Origin: Lineus longissimus
Taxonomy: Eukaryota > Nemertea > Pilidiophora > Heteronemertea > Lineidae
Reading direction: 5' to 3'
Assembly (NCBI RefSeq): GCF_910592395.1
Contig: NC_088326.1
Span: 6,451,001 to 6,515,000 of the forward strand
Length of the DNA: 64,000 nucleotides
The position numbers and the translations under genes were made by a program. Position 1 is the first letter of the stretch, and the number at the start of each line of letters is the position of its first letter. Below the pieces are notes generated by a model. The model saw only the letters and a program-made list of their open reading frames with translations, ran no database searches and was not told the origin of the DNA. Positions 39,050-49,717 of the stretch are shown piece by piece.

Positions 39050-39821
39050 ATGAAAACCGTGGTGTACATCAATTCCAGTGACTACCCAGAACAGAAATCA
39101 CATGATTTAACCATACATCTTAACACTGAAATTCAGAATGTCATTAGTGTCAGTTTGACATTTGCAGGGATACCTTGTACATTCTACAACATAAGTAAAG
39201 CAAAACAAAATAACGAAATTATGGTGCATGGACCTTCAAAAGATGCTACAGTGATTAAAATACCCGATGGCCTCTATGACCTAGAAAGCTTTTCAAAGAT
39301 GTTTGCAAATGAATTGAAAGAAAATAGTTTAAGCAAAAATGCTGTTAAGTTTGATGTTGATGAACCCACTGGTAGGACAGTAATGAAGATGCTTCAGAGA
39401 AAAAATGGGGAGTTTTACCAGATTAAGTTTTCTGGTAAAAGCAATGAATTATTTGGCTTTAAACCGGAATGGCCTTATCCCATATACAAAGTTTTACCAA
39501 TAAATGGTGAGTTTGTAAGCGAGAGGCCAATAAATTTTAGACCAATGGACTATTTTGTTTTCCACTGTGACATCGTCAACAATGTAATGAGCAATGGCAA
39601 GCCATCAGATGTCTTAGCCATCAGATGTCTTAGCCACTAGACCAATAAAAGAATCTAACTTTGGAGATATGATAGCATATTACTTTGGAGATAACATGGA
39701 AATTCCGTGCAAATCAAGTGTTGGCAAGTTGAATATTCTCCTAACAGATGAAAACAATGACATTATCGACCTTAATGGTTTTGATGTACAATACCAATTG
39801 ACCTTTACTCACTGCGCCTGA
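39050..39821 (+). pseudogene. penton-like minor capsid protein, inactivated by 16-bp duplication
   Basis: The frame starts at ATG 39,050 in a GTAAATG context. It contains the layout seen in Polinton/virophage-type penton proteins: FYNISKAKQNN, then IPDGLYDLESFSKMFANEL, and later NGKPSDVLA. An exact tandem duplication of CATCAGATGTCTTAGC (39,604-39,619 and 39,620-39,635) shifts the frame and causes a stop at 39,640. The original frame is still open afterwards to TGA 39,821 and ends in a strand-rich region. It would occupy the capsid vertices. It is a diverged relative of the protein at 47,767-48,510. Confidence 0.68.
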
Positions 39822-39858
39822 TTTTTTACTCATTTTGGCTAAAATCACACTAAACTAA

Positions 39859-40296
39859 ATGGCAGGAATAGGTATGATGGTTGGTTCTGCGCTGGTGAAT
39901 GGTTTAGCCTTCACCGGTACCAGTTACCTTTTTAAATCACTAGACAAGAATGGCTGTGAGGCTGAAATAAAGAGACATAATTTAGCTCAAGAGCAATTGC
40001 AAAGAGCATCCACAGAATGGGATGAGCATAGGAAAAGTACCATTGAATTTGTTAACCTTGAATTAAAGAGAGAACATGAAGCGGCAATTGACTGCAAAAA
40101 TGCCGACGCCTCACTTTCATTGTACAACAGTTTAAACCCACATAATAAAATTACCGTTCCTAGGCAACCGCAATTGAGCGACTACTACAAGCCCAGCGAT
40201 GAAATGAAGAATTATGAATACCTTTGGATCATTTTAGGATTGAGCGTCTTGGGTTTTGGGATTTACTATTTCGTTGGAAAGAAGAAGAAAGACTAA
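39859..40296 (+). CDS. conserved Polinton membrane-anchored protein, 145 aa, intact
   Basis: The frame starts at ATG in the context ACTAAATGGC. It has a Gly-rich hydrophobic N-terminus (MAGIGMMVGSALVNGLAFTG), a charged helical middle (about residues 35-90) and a C-terminal transmembrane helix (YLWIILGLSVLGFGIYYFVG) followed by Lys. This layout matches a protein repeatedly seen beside Polinton capsid genes. Function unknown; a virion-membrane or assembly role is a guess. It is one of the few intact ORFs of the element. Confidence 0.65.
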   Translation: MAGIGMMVGSALVNGLAFTGTSYLFKSLDKNGCEAEIKRHNLAQEQLQRASTEWDEHRKSTIEFVNLELKREHEAAIDCKNADASLSLYNSLNPHNKITVPRQPQLSDYYKPSDEMKNYEYLWIILGLSVLGFGIYYFVGKKKKD

Positions 40297-40326
40297 GGAA
40301 GAAGAAAGACTAAGGAAAAAGAAAGA

Positions 40327-40902
40327 CTAAACGTGAATAAAACCATACGGGTGTTCTAGTCTTATGATTAATTTAGATCCTTTCGTCTTTTTAAGGGCAT
40401 CTATGTATTTTTGCCTCTGGTCTTTAGGGATAACACTATTTTCTTCTAAGGCATCTTTCATTGCCGATTCATCCTTGTTGAAAAACAGGACTAAAACCCT
40501 TATGTTCTCTCTGAAGTTCTTAACAACAGAGTTGTACTTCTGAACGAGTAACCAAACAGTCAGATTGTAGTGCCTACCGGAAAAGGCAAGATTACATAAC
40601 TCAGACACCTTCTTCTTTGTGTCTCTCAAATTAGCACAGTCGTCAATGATGAATAATGTCTATGATCCTTCGAAGGCCATGGTGGCAAATTGAAGCACAG
40701 GGTCTAAATTATTGGCTACAGCAATTGGATTGACAATGAAAACATTCTTGTCTTCGTAAATCCATCTCCTATTGTACGTCTTGTTTCTGAAGTAAGTGGG
40801 ACAGAAAATGACTATGTTCTGGAACTTATGACGATATTCCTTCTCTAAGAGGTCAAGAGCAAAATGAGTCTTACCGCAATTGGTTACTCCTGAAATCAAC
40901 AT
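40327..40902 (-). pseudogene. FtsK/HerA-type packaging ATPase, one in-frame TAG
   Basis: Walker A (GVTNCGKTH) lies at residues 5-13 after ATG 40,902. Walker B (TLFIIDDCAN) directly follows an in-frame TAG at 40,657-40,659. A conserved Q in WLLVQKYNSV fits the sensor region. Both parts are in the same frame, so a single nonsense change splits a ~190-residue ATPase. The enzyme would pump element DNA into capsids. It is transcribed divergently from the integrase across only 43 bp. Confidence 0.85.
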
Positions 40903-40945
40903 GTTGTGTGGCCCGAAAACTAGTATGTCTTTTGCCTTTATTTAA
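40903..40945. promoter_or_regulatory. divergent promoter between ATPase and integrase
   Basis: Only 43 bp separate the two opposing start codons. The integrase ATG directly follows CCTTTATTTAA. A shared, very compact bidirectional promoter is inferred. Confidence 0.5.
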
Positions 40946-42151
40946 ATGAGTAAAACAGAACAAAAAGACCCAGGCAAAGTCCAGTCGAATCCAGACAACA
41001 TCGAACAGTCTAACCCGGACAACATCGAACAGTATCTGAGAGATTTGTACTACAATCCTGAAAGTCCTGTGGCTTACAGTTCATTAGGTAAGATATGGAA
41101 ACAAGTAAGGGAAGATAGTGTTACTGGTAAACCTAGTAGGACTTCGTCCAGAGAGTAAAGCTCGAGTAACAAAATCAGGTACAAGGAAGTAAAAGAATTT
41201 CTAGACACACTACCAACTCACCAACTACACAAACCGGCCATTAAGAAATTTACGTTCCGAAAGACAATGGTATCTTACATCGATCAACAATGGCAAGCAG
41301 ATCTTGTGGACATGCAAAAATTTGAGAAACAGAATAAAGGCAACAGATTCATTTTGACAGTAATTGACTTATTCAGTCGCTATGCTTGGGCTATGGCCGT
41401 TAAGAGCAAGAGAGGAGAAGAAATCAGAGATGCATTTAAAGTGATCTTTGAGGAAGATAAATCAACGAAAATCCAATTTGATGAAGGCAATGAGTTCTAC
41501 AACCAACACTTCAAAAAACTCTTGAGAGAAAACAACATAGAGTGGTTCTCTACATTTTCAAGTAAGAAGGCAGCAGTTGTGGAAAGATACAACAGAACTT
41601 TAAAGGATAAAATGTGGAAGTACTTCACCGCAAAGGAAACTGACAAGTGGGTCGATGTCCTAGATGAATTGGTGAGCGGGTACAACAACTCATTTCACTC
41701 ATCAATAGGAATGAAACCAATTGACATCAGAAAGAGGGAGAATGAAGGAACTGTCTGGTACAACCTTTACGGTCTTCACCTCAAAGAAACATTTGGTGAC
41801 CCGAAGTACAAGGTTGGCGACAGTGTCAGAATTTCAAAGTACAAGACTATTTTGGACAAAGGCTACTTACCCAATTTCACTGAAGAAGTCTTTCAAATAA
41901 GACAGATAGTATTTATTCATCCTATCGTCTACAAACTTGAAGATTACCAAAAGGAAGAAATTCAAGGATATTTCTCTGAGGAGGAATTAAGTTATGTTCC
42001 TAATCCTGGCCAAATAGAATACAAGATCGAGAAGATAATGAGGTACAAGACCACTAAAGGTAAAAAATACGGATTAGTGAAGTGGAAAGGTTACAGCGAT
42101 AAATTCAATGAATGGTTACCAATTTCAGACATAAAAAGTCTAAAAGCCTAA
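40946..42151 (+). pseudogene. RVE-family integrase with chromodomain, one in-frame TAA
   Basis: The N-terminal segment (40,946-41,155; YLRDLYYNPESPVAYSSLGK...) and the catalytic segment are in one frame separated by a TAA at 41,156-41,158. The core has D (WQADLVDM), D (QFDEGNEF) and E (AAVVERYNR), spaced as D-x33-E. A C-terminal chromodomain (about the last 45 residues; YGLVKWKGYSDKFNEWLP) follows. Full length would be ~401 codons, as expected for Polinton integrases. It would insert the element with 6-bp duplications, consistent with the ATTCTC found here. The chromodomain suggests chromatin-guided targeting. Confidence 0.92.
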
Positions 42152-42183
42152 AAAACATAATTTAAAAAGATTTTATCCTTTAA

Positions 42184-42834
42184 ATGGAGAGTCAAATAAT
42201 AGTGAACAACTATGGTACAGTAAATGTTAATTTAGGAACAGGTAAGGAATGTGTTAAGTGCAATGCATCTAAATTTGAAAGTCAATTTGAAAACAACAGA
42301 AGAGGCAAGTTACTGGACTACTGTAAATCATGTGGTACCAAAACAAAGACATGCGGTAAATGTGGAGAAGTGAAATTACTAAGCGATGGTGAATTCGGTA
42401 AAGAAGGAAAAAGAGGCGAATGTAGAGCTTGTTTTAATTCATACTACAAAGGTTATCTTGATAAAAATGGTAATAGAGATCAACACAAAGCCAGAGTTGG
42501 CCTCAACAGAATAGCCAAAGAAGATGTATCTAAAGAAGAGTGTACTGGTAACTCGGAATTACGTCTAGGTTGTTCCAATGATTTCTTCAGGTATTGGTTA
42601 GACTACCAAAGGGGTCTATCACAAATAATTGAAGAGGAGTTGGATCATGTTTTACCAATCAAGGAATTCAAAGATCATCCAGAACTGTGTTACTCTTGGT
42701 TTAATATTCGGCCAATGTCTAAAACACAAAACAGGCAGAAGAGTTCCACAGTCGACAGGAGTATTTTCAAAGAGCAATTGGACCGCTCAATTAACTTTAT
42801 GGTCAATAAGCATAATGAAAACTGGTTTGACTAG
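42184..42834 (+). CDS. zinc-binding HNH endonuclease, 216 aa, intact
   Basis: The start is ATG in CCTTTAAATGG. Residues ~22-85 hold several CxxC pairs (CVKC, CKSCG, CGKCG, CRAC), suggesting a zinc-ribbon DNA-binding region. The C-terminal part has GCSNDFFRYWLDYQ and then LDHVLPIKEF...CYSWFNIRPMSKTQNRQKS, the H...N...N spacing of viral-type HNH nucleases. A nicking or homing-like role is possible. HNH genes are known accessories in large-virus and virophage-like genomes. The ORF is undamaged, unlike most of its neighbours. Confidence 0.75.
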   Translation: MESQIIVNNYGTVNVNLGTGKECVKCNASKFESQFENNRRGKLLDYCKSCGTKTKTCGKCGEVKLLSDGEFGKEGKRGECRACFNSYYKGYLDKNGNRDQHKARVGLNRIAKEDVSKEECTGNSELRLGCSNDFFRYWLDYQRGLSQIIEEELDHVLPIKEFKDHPELCYSWFNIRPMSKTQNRQKSSTVDRSIFKEQLDRSINFMVNKHNENWFD

Positions 42835-42960
42835 CGAGACCAAAACGTGATAAACGAGTGGATAAGGATAACAAACAAGTATTTTTGGGGTAACCCCGAG
42901 TTTAACAATATGCTTCTACTTAATTAATTTATGTTTACATTAGATTTTTAATCTGAATAA

Positions 42961-43284
42961 ATGAATAGAACTTGGGGTTACACAAAACGACCACGTAATT
43001 GGAAAGAAAGATTAGAACGATTTCATAGAGAATTAGAGGCAGAAGTAGAGTCAAAGTTGGAGCCTGAGCCTGAAACACCTTTAAACCCTGCTGAGCCCGA
43101 AAAACCTTTAAACCCTGTTGTGGTCGAAAAACCTTTAAAACCTGCTGAGCCAGAAAAACCTTTAAACCCTGTTGTGGTCGAAAAACCTTTAAAATTTAAT
43201 GTACTTCAAAAACCTGTAGTGTCTGCAAGATCAACACTAAACACTAGAAATGTCAGAACAACTGATTCTAGTTATTCCCACTAA
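42961..43284 (+). CDS. proline-rich repeat protein, 107 aa
   Basis: The frame starts at ATG in GAATAAATG after a 120-bp AT-rich gap. A basic N-terminus (residues 1-40) is followed by repeats of the type EKPLNPVVVEKPLKPAEP, then a Ser/Thr/Asn tail. It is low-complexity and I recognise no family. It may be a structural or linker protein of the virion; this is inference from position only. Confidence 0.5.
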   Translation: MNRTWGYTKRPRNWKERLERFHRELEAEVESKLEPEPETPLNPAEPEKPLNPVVVEKPLKPAEPEKPLNPVVVEKPLKFNVLQKPVVSARSTLNTRNVRTTDSSYSH

Positions 43285-43288
43285 TTAA

Positions 43289-43910
43289 ATGGATGGAGAC
43301 AACAAGGTTTATCCAAATTTAAGTAATTTAAACTCTGAAATTCATTTAAACTATGAAAGGTCTGAAACATATGTGATGTTAAGAGTTTCTTTGAAAGCGA
43401 GATTGAATTTAGAAGAAAGATATTTTCAAAGTACAAAAAAGCATTTAGCGTAATTACTGGCATTAGTCATAGTCTTAATTTTGTAAGCGTTGCGGCTGGC
43501 TCAGTTGGTGTGTCTGCACTGGCTGGTGTCATCACAGCACCGATAGGTTTTGCACTTGGTGGAGTGACCATTGGTAGCGCCATTATCTCCTCAGCCCTAA
43601 GTTGGAAGAAAAAAGATATCCTGAAGAAAATTGAAAAACATGAGAAGATTGAAATGTTGGCAATTTCAAAACTTAACTCCATCAATGATCTGGTAAGTAA
43701 GGCCATGAGTGATTCACACATTTCAACAGATGAGTTTACCTTGATTCTCAAAGAAAAGGAAAAATACATTGCCATGAAAAATGCCATCAGAAAAAAAAAC
43801 AGAGGGAGGCAAGTTCAGCTGTTGATGTGGAATCGTTAAAGAAGACTTTTTTAGAAGAAGGAAAAAAACAGGCACAAACAGAGATGGTAGCGAAACTGAA
43901 GTCACAGTAA
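43289..43910 (+). pseudogene. hydrophobic-core Polinton protein, two frameshifts
   Basis: ATG 43,289 (ATTAAATGG) opens frame 2. The coding signal moves to frame 1 near 43,372 (SFFESEIEFRRKIFSKYKKAF), then passes a Gly/Ala-rich hydrophobic stretch (VAAGSVGVSALAGVITAPIGFALGGVTIGSA) and a charged helical region. It shifts again at a run of nine A's (43,789-43,800) and ends in a Lys/Gln-rich helix at TAA 43,910. Proteins with a similar glycine-rich membrane-like centre are common in Polintons; function unknown. Confidence 0.55.
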
Positions 43911-44067
43911 TTAATCACCATCATTTCGAGCACCGCTCTCCGGTCTCTGTCCATTACCACTACTATTATCCTCAACCATTACCAACCCCTGATTTACTAG
44001 TGTCACCATTACTGGTACCACCATTACCAGGACCAGCATTATTGCCATCAGCACCCCCGATGTATGT
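43911..44067. other. low-complexity Asn/Gly-coding stretch, possible gene remnant
   Basis: On the minus strand the sequence reads as a Gly/Asn/Ser-rich peptide for ~30 codons with a weak similarity (GQRPESGARNDGD) to the end of the first frame of the protein at 48,513-49,423. It may be a relic of a duplicated gene tail. No start or full frame. Confidence 0.25.
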
Positions 44068-44147
44068 TGAAAATGTCTGAAAATGTCTGAAAATGTCTGA
44101 AAATGTCTGAAAATGTCTGAAAATGTCTGAAAATGTCTGAAAATGTA
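44068..44147. repeat. eight 10-bp units just upstream of the polymerase gene
   Basis: TGAAAATGTC repeats eight times exactly (last unit TGAAAATGTA), ending ~30 bp before the polymerase ATG. 10 bp is close to one DNA helical turn. Confidence 0.97.
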
Positions 44148-44177
44148 ATTTAATAATTTTTGTTATCCTAAATAGAA

Positions 44178-47100
44178 ATGGTTGATAAAAATGAGAAAAT
44201 ACATTGTTCAACATGTAACAAGGAGATATCATACAGCAATCTTTCAGCACATAGGAAAACCAAAGGTCATCAAAGAATGGAAGGGCATCAAAAAATGAAA
44301 GACAATCAAAGAATGAAAGGCCATCAAATGGAGTTAACAAGCCAGTCAGACTCGCATTCACTGTGTTTACCTAACCCTATTCTACTACAAGATACCAAGA
44401 AACTTGAATTCGAGGCTAAGGAATTGGCGAGCATAAAGAATGTGAAGGATATCGAAGTGGTAAAAGAATTTGGTAAACCAGTTGTTATCATTCGTTTGAA
44501 AATTAGCAAACCGGCAAAACACGTTTTCGAGTACAGAGGTAAACTGGAAGAAATTCTCTTCAAGCTAACTGATTACCATCATAAAATAAGTATTTCAGTT
44601 AAAGCTGAATTTGACAGGTCTGGCAAAAAGGCCATCTATCCTATTCAATCTCCAATGGAAAGCATAATTTCAAGAAACCAGACAATTTATGCCCTAACCA
44701 GTCAATTGAACTACATAAAGGCCGCGATTGAGGAACGATACTTCGAAGGAAGCGGCCTGAGTTTAAATGAAATCAAGTCGTGCGATCTCACGATATGTTC
44801 CTACAAGAAATGTAAAGGCGGTCACTACACTAGTTTACCATTCCGAACTAAAGCTGTCATTAATGTGAAATCAAATGATGAGAAATGTTTTCTGTGGAGT
44901 CTTTTGGCTGCAAGATACAAAAATGACAGAAACGTCACTGAAATCTATCCCAATCAAATGGTGCCACCAATGAACGAGGAAAGCTCGATAATGGTGCCAC
45001 CAATAAAGATCAAATCATTTCCTGTGTGCGTTCAAAAGGATATCCCTAAGATCGAACAAGACAATGATATCAAGATTAATGTGTTCAAGTTAGAGAACGA
45101 ATGGGCTAAAAGCATTTATGCCGCAAAGCTGGAACCACTCTACCTCTCTAAGAACCATGATGATGATGATGTTATCGATCTGTTGTATTTCAAGGATCAT
45201 TTCATGTACATAAGAGACATAAATCTATTCTTCAAGACTGACAGAAATAGTGTATTCATCTGTAGGAGATGCATGAATTACTTTAACAAGAAATCTACAC
45301 TAGAAAGACATAAATTGAAATGTGGACAACACGATTACTGTAAGATCAGTCTTCCTAAACCGAATAGTAAATGGTCACAACTTAAGTTTGAAAAGCACTC
45401 ATTCAAGAACAGAGTTCCCTTTGTAATCTATGCTGATTTCGAAGCGATAAGCACAACAGTCAATGGTAATACAAATCGGACAGAGTTTAGAGAGAACTCA
45501 GAACTCTACTGAAATGCAACATTCCTCTCATCATGACAGACGAAGATTTGGTGAGATACCCACAAGAAACAAACTGTTACTACTGCAATGAATTTTTAGG
45601 TGATGACAGAGTTCAAGATCACAATCACTACAATGGAAAATACAGAGGTGCTGCTCACAAAGCTTGCAACTTGAACGAGAAGAAAGCCATGTTCGTTCCA
45701 GTATTTTTTCACAATCTCAGTAATTACGATGCTCACCTATTCATCAGAGAATTGATGTCCAGGTAACAAAAGAAACTGAAGCTTCTTGCTAAAAACGCAG
45801 AAGAGTACATTTCATTTGAGTTAGGTTGTTTTAAATTTTTAGACTCTTACAGATTCTTACAGTTTGGATTGGACAACATCACCAAATCTATGGAAGATGG
45901 TGACTTTAAGATAACAAGGCAGTCTTACCCCAATCCTGACGATTTTAAACTATTGAGGAAGAAAGGATCAGTGCCTTATTCATTTTACACATCACATGAA
46001 AGTTACAGTGTTACTCACTTAGAGAAGTCTATGTTCTTTGATGAATTGAAGAATGAAATGGCGGATGATTCAGTTTACCTAAAATCCAAAAACATATGGA
46101 ATCATTTCAAGATCAGAAATCATGGAGAGTTCATCGACCTGTACCTCAAAACAGATGTTCTTTTGTTAGCTGATTTATTCGAGAAATTCAGGGACGTTAA
46201 TTTAAAAAATTTCCAGATCGATCCTTGTCACTGCTATTCAGCACCTGGCTTGACCTGGTTAGCCGGATTGAAACACACAGACATAAATCTCGAACTTCTT
46301 ACAGATAACGATATCCTACTTACTTTTGAAAAGGCAATAAGAGGTGGAATTTCAGGTGTGATGGGAACAAGACATGCCAAGGCAGATGAACACCATAAAC
46401 TACTCTACATAGACGCAAATAATCTCTATGGTTGGGCAATGATGGAAAGTCAGCCTTACGGCAGTTTTCAAATGTTTGACGATACCATGATCAAAGCAAA
46501 CATAACTTATCAGACGATCATGTCAATTCCTAAAGACAGTAAAGTAGGATATCTTTTCGAAGTAGATTTGGCTTATCCAGAGGAAATCAAGTTCAAGTCA
46601 AAGAACTTTCCATTCTGTCCAGAATCTCTTTTCATAGACGACGACGAATTAAGCCCTTACCAGAAAGAGTTACTTGGTGACGAGAAGAGGTCAAGGGTAG
46701 AAAAATTGATCCTCACACAGAAGGACAAGACCAACTACATCGTGCATTACAGACTTTTACAGTTTTACTTAAAGCAAGGAATGACACTAAAAAAGGTCCA
46801 TTCTTTCATCAGTTTCAAACAATCAAAGTGGTTGAAATCATACATCGACTTCAACACTAAAGAGGATGGCTTCTACTACTGATTTCGAGAAAGATTACTT
46901 CAAACTGATGAACAATGCTTTCTACGGAAAGACATGTGAAAACGTAAGGAACAGGGTAGAAATTGAACTGGTGACAGATGGGGAAAGTGCTAAGAACTTC
47001 ATGGCAAGTCCCAGGTTTTCATCGATTAACATCTTTGACGAAAGTAGCGTGGCAATTTGCATGAGGAAAACATCAATAAAGTTTAACAAGCCAATCTACA

Positions 47101-47735
47101 TAGGAGCTGCAGTACTGGAGTTGTCCAAGCTGCTGATGTATGAATTTTACTACAACATACTTCAACCTTACTTTGGTGAGAAAAACCTAGAACTTCTTTA
47201 TTTGGACACGGATTCTGTCGTTTTAAAGATCAAAACAGACGATTTAACAGCAGACCTCAAAGGGTTAAAGGATCACTTCAACTTCAGTAATTACCAAAAG
47301 GATCACCCTCTTTACGACACTAGCAAGAAGAAAGTTCCAGGCTACTTTAAGGATGAACTTGGAGGAGACGAAATGATAGAATTTATTGCCTTGAGGAGTA
47401 AGATGTATGCGTACAGAACCAAGACTATGTCTGGAGAGCAAGGCTCGACTAAAAATTCAGAAATAAAGAAATTGAAGGGAATCGCTAGTAATGTAGTGAA
47501 GAAGTCTATTAAATTTGATGACTACGTTGATTGTCTTGAAAACACTAAGACTTTTAATCATAAAATGCGTCATCTGAGGTCAGAAAAGCATCAAATGTAT
47601 CTGGAAGAGATTGACAAGAAAAGCTTAAGTCCTTTCGATGATAAGCGTTTCATCTTAGAGGATGGCATCTCTACATTGCCTTTCGGTATGTTCTATGAAA
47701 AATACATTGATTACGGTGATTTAATTAATGTTTAA
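44178..47735 (+). pseudogene. protein-primed family B DNA polymerase, three breaks
   Basis: The gene starts at ATG in AAATAGAAATGG. It has an N-terminal C2H2 finger (CSTC...HRKTKGH), a KCFLWSLLAARY region, a second finger (CRRCMNYF...), exonuclease motifs YADFEAI, FFHNLSNYDAH and YLKTDVLLLAD, and polymerase motifs DANNLYGWAM (A), KLMNNAFYGKT (B) and YLDTDSV (C). Breaks are a frame change near 45,505 with an apparently shortened interval between exonuclease motifs I and II, an in-frame TAA at 45,764, and a frameshift near 46,860. The enzyme would replicate the element from protein primers bound to the TIR ends. This copy is dead. Confidence 0.95.
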
Positions 47736-47766
47736 CCTTAATGAATGTTTAACTAATTAAATAGAA

Positions 47767-48510
47767 ATGGACTTCATAATTTTTTAGAATGAATGCGATG
47801 AAGCCATATTTGAGCTTAACTTAACAGACCCATTGAACATAAAATCGATCACTTTAAAATCAATTTCATTCTTTAACTCTTGGTACACTGGTGATTTTCT
47901 AACTGGGTATGGTGACATATTAATGAATATTTACTTCAAAATTAAAACCATAAATACTACCAAGATAATGCATGATAGACATTACAGTTTAGCAGACTTC
48001 TGTAGTTCTATTCAAAGAACATTTCTAAAGAGAGGAATCAATCATGTTAATTTCTACTGCAACAAAAGCAATTACCTAATAATTGAACTAACGGAAGATA
48101 AGGTATTCAGATTAAGGGAAGAAGATGAAGGGTCCCAAATGGATTATCGAGTGTGGAATACAAATTTAGGTTTCAAACAAACAAAATTTGAACAAAAAGG
48201 AAAATACTACTCCACCAAGCCACTTAACTTTTACAGAAAAGAACTATTCTTAAGATCAAATTTGGTTGACAAAGCTAAGACCCTCTACAACAATAAACCT
48301 TCTGACATTTTATGTATCGTTCCTGTTGAAGATGGTGATCATGTACAATACCAGAGATATGAACTCAATTGTCAGAAAATAGTGAACAAAAAATGTACAA
48401 ATCAAGACAAATTTGAAATCACTGATGAGAATGGTAAAATAGTTAATTTCAGAGGGAGCTCAGTTACTTTAAATTTTTCACTTGAAACTAAGAATAGTGT
48501 GTTTGAGTAA
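47767..48510 (+). pseudogene. second penton-like structural protein, one in-frame TAG
   Basis: ATG 47,767 follows AAATAGAA, the same context as the polymerase. A TAG at 47,785-47,787 interrupts after six codons; the same frame then runs 241 codons. It parallels the minor capsid protein at 39,050: a short helical element after a loop (YSLADFCSSIQRTFL), NLGF, and notably NNKPSDILCIVPV against NGKPSDVLA, then a terminal strand-rich region after TDENG. A paralogous vertex or spike component is inferred. Confidence 0.55.
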
Positions 48511-48512
48511 TT

Positions 48513-49423
48513 CTACTCCAATAAACTAAGATTACATGTTTTAGGAGTTGTGTAACAGTTATCTTTCCCTTCTGGTTTACTACCTTTTAATTTGCTTACT
48601 TCTGGTTTACTACCCTCTTGTACTTTCTTGTTAGTTTTAATCTTAGGATAGCAGTAAATGATGACTGCAAAACCAAATGCAGCTAAAATGACATACAGTG
48701 TTGTACTCCTGGAACTTCCAGTATTTTCAGGCTTATCGAGCTCTGGTTGATTATGAATGCTATGATTTGAACTTTGTTCGGGTTCATCGTCTTTACTGGG
48801 TTCATCTTCTTTCCTGGGTTCATCGTCTTTCCCAGTAAACCTCTCCTTTTTTGACTTCTTGAATTCCTGAGATCTTTTACCTAATTCTCGAGACCATGCA
48901 ATTTGTTTTTTCTGATCTTTCTCTCTTAATGGGCTTTTCACTGTCCGTCACTCGAGCTATGCTCTCGGTCTCTGCTCTCTGGACTTTGTCCTGATCCACT
49001 TCCATTTAATCTTATGAAATTTTCATGTTCACTAGCAGATTTTGTTTCTTGACAATGTCCTAAAGTGATCAGTGTTGATGAGGCAAGAGCAGTTTGTGCA
49101 CCCATTCTCAAACTCAACCATCCTAACCATCTGTCCAATTCATTGGTAACAATGTAATCATTTCTTAGGTCTTCATACAGCTGGTCTTCGTCATCAACAG
49201 GCAAGAAAAACTTTGTTAATTTAGTGTAAGTTTTTAAGACTGTCTTACCCAATGAATCGTTAAGTCTGGCAGCCATCTTTGTCTGGTAAATTCTATGGTG
49301 TTTCAATACTTCCTTCTCATTCATTGCGTCTAAGTCATTAAATGTAAACTGTTTATTTAGGAAATCCTTGCTTTTACCTGTTGCCACCAGAACTTCGAGG
49401 TCTTGTTTAGCTTTAAAGGCCAT
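48513..49423 (-). pseudogene. conserved Polinton protein, frameshifted in two parts
   Basis: Part one (49,423-48,938, 161 codons; DLEVLVATGKSKDFLNKQFTF... and LDRWLGWLSLRMGAQTALASSTLITL) ends in TGA that overlaps the GTG opening part two (48,941-48,513; WSRELGKRSQEFKKSKKERF, acidic repeats DDEPRKEDEPSK, one transmembrane helix LYVILAAFGFAVIIYCY). Part two lacks an ATG and has a stop just upstream, so the two are best read as one ~300-residue protein split by a frameshift near 48,938. Both halves resemble a conserved Polinton protein of unknown function with a C-terminal membrane anchor. Confidence 0.6.
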
Positions 49424-49717
49424 ATATCAAGGTTTTTTGCCATTTTCTGCTGTAAGACGATTTCAAAAGTGTACCTAACACTTTATACAATACAGAAAAC
49501 CAAATGCAATTAGCTCCATCCATTTTGAAGATATAGCCAATTATGTGTTTGACAACTTGATTACCTAATCAGGCTAGCAACTGGCTTCTTAGAGCCAGGC
49601 GGCGGGTTCAGCAAAAGTTGTGATGTAGATCAGGTTATCTGTACATGTCATGCAATCATAAAAGCAGGAGGGCCTTAATTAATTATGCACACCTGGAAGT
49701 AATGTGTTTCATTCACT

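Noticed and set aside
44068-44147. CRISPR or telomere-like array
   Set aside because: The period is 10 bp without spacers; it is simple tandem duplication.
30930-47787. Stop-codon reassignment in the Polinton
   Set aside because: Frameshifts, a 16-bp duplication and a transposon insertion coexist with the stops, and the HNH and 346-aa genes need no recoding; decay is simpler. Kept only as a low-weight alternative.
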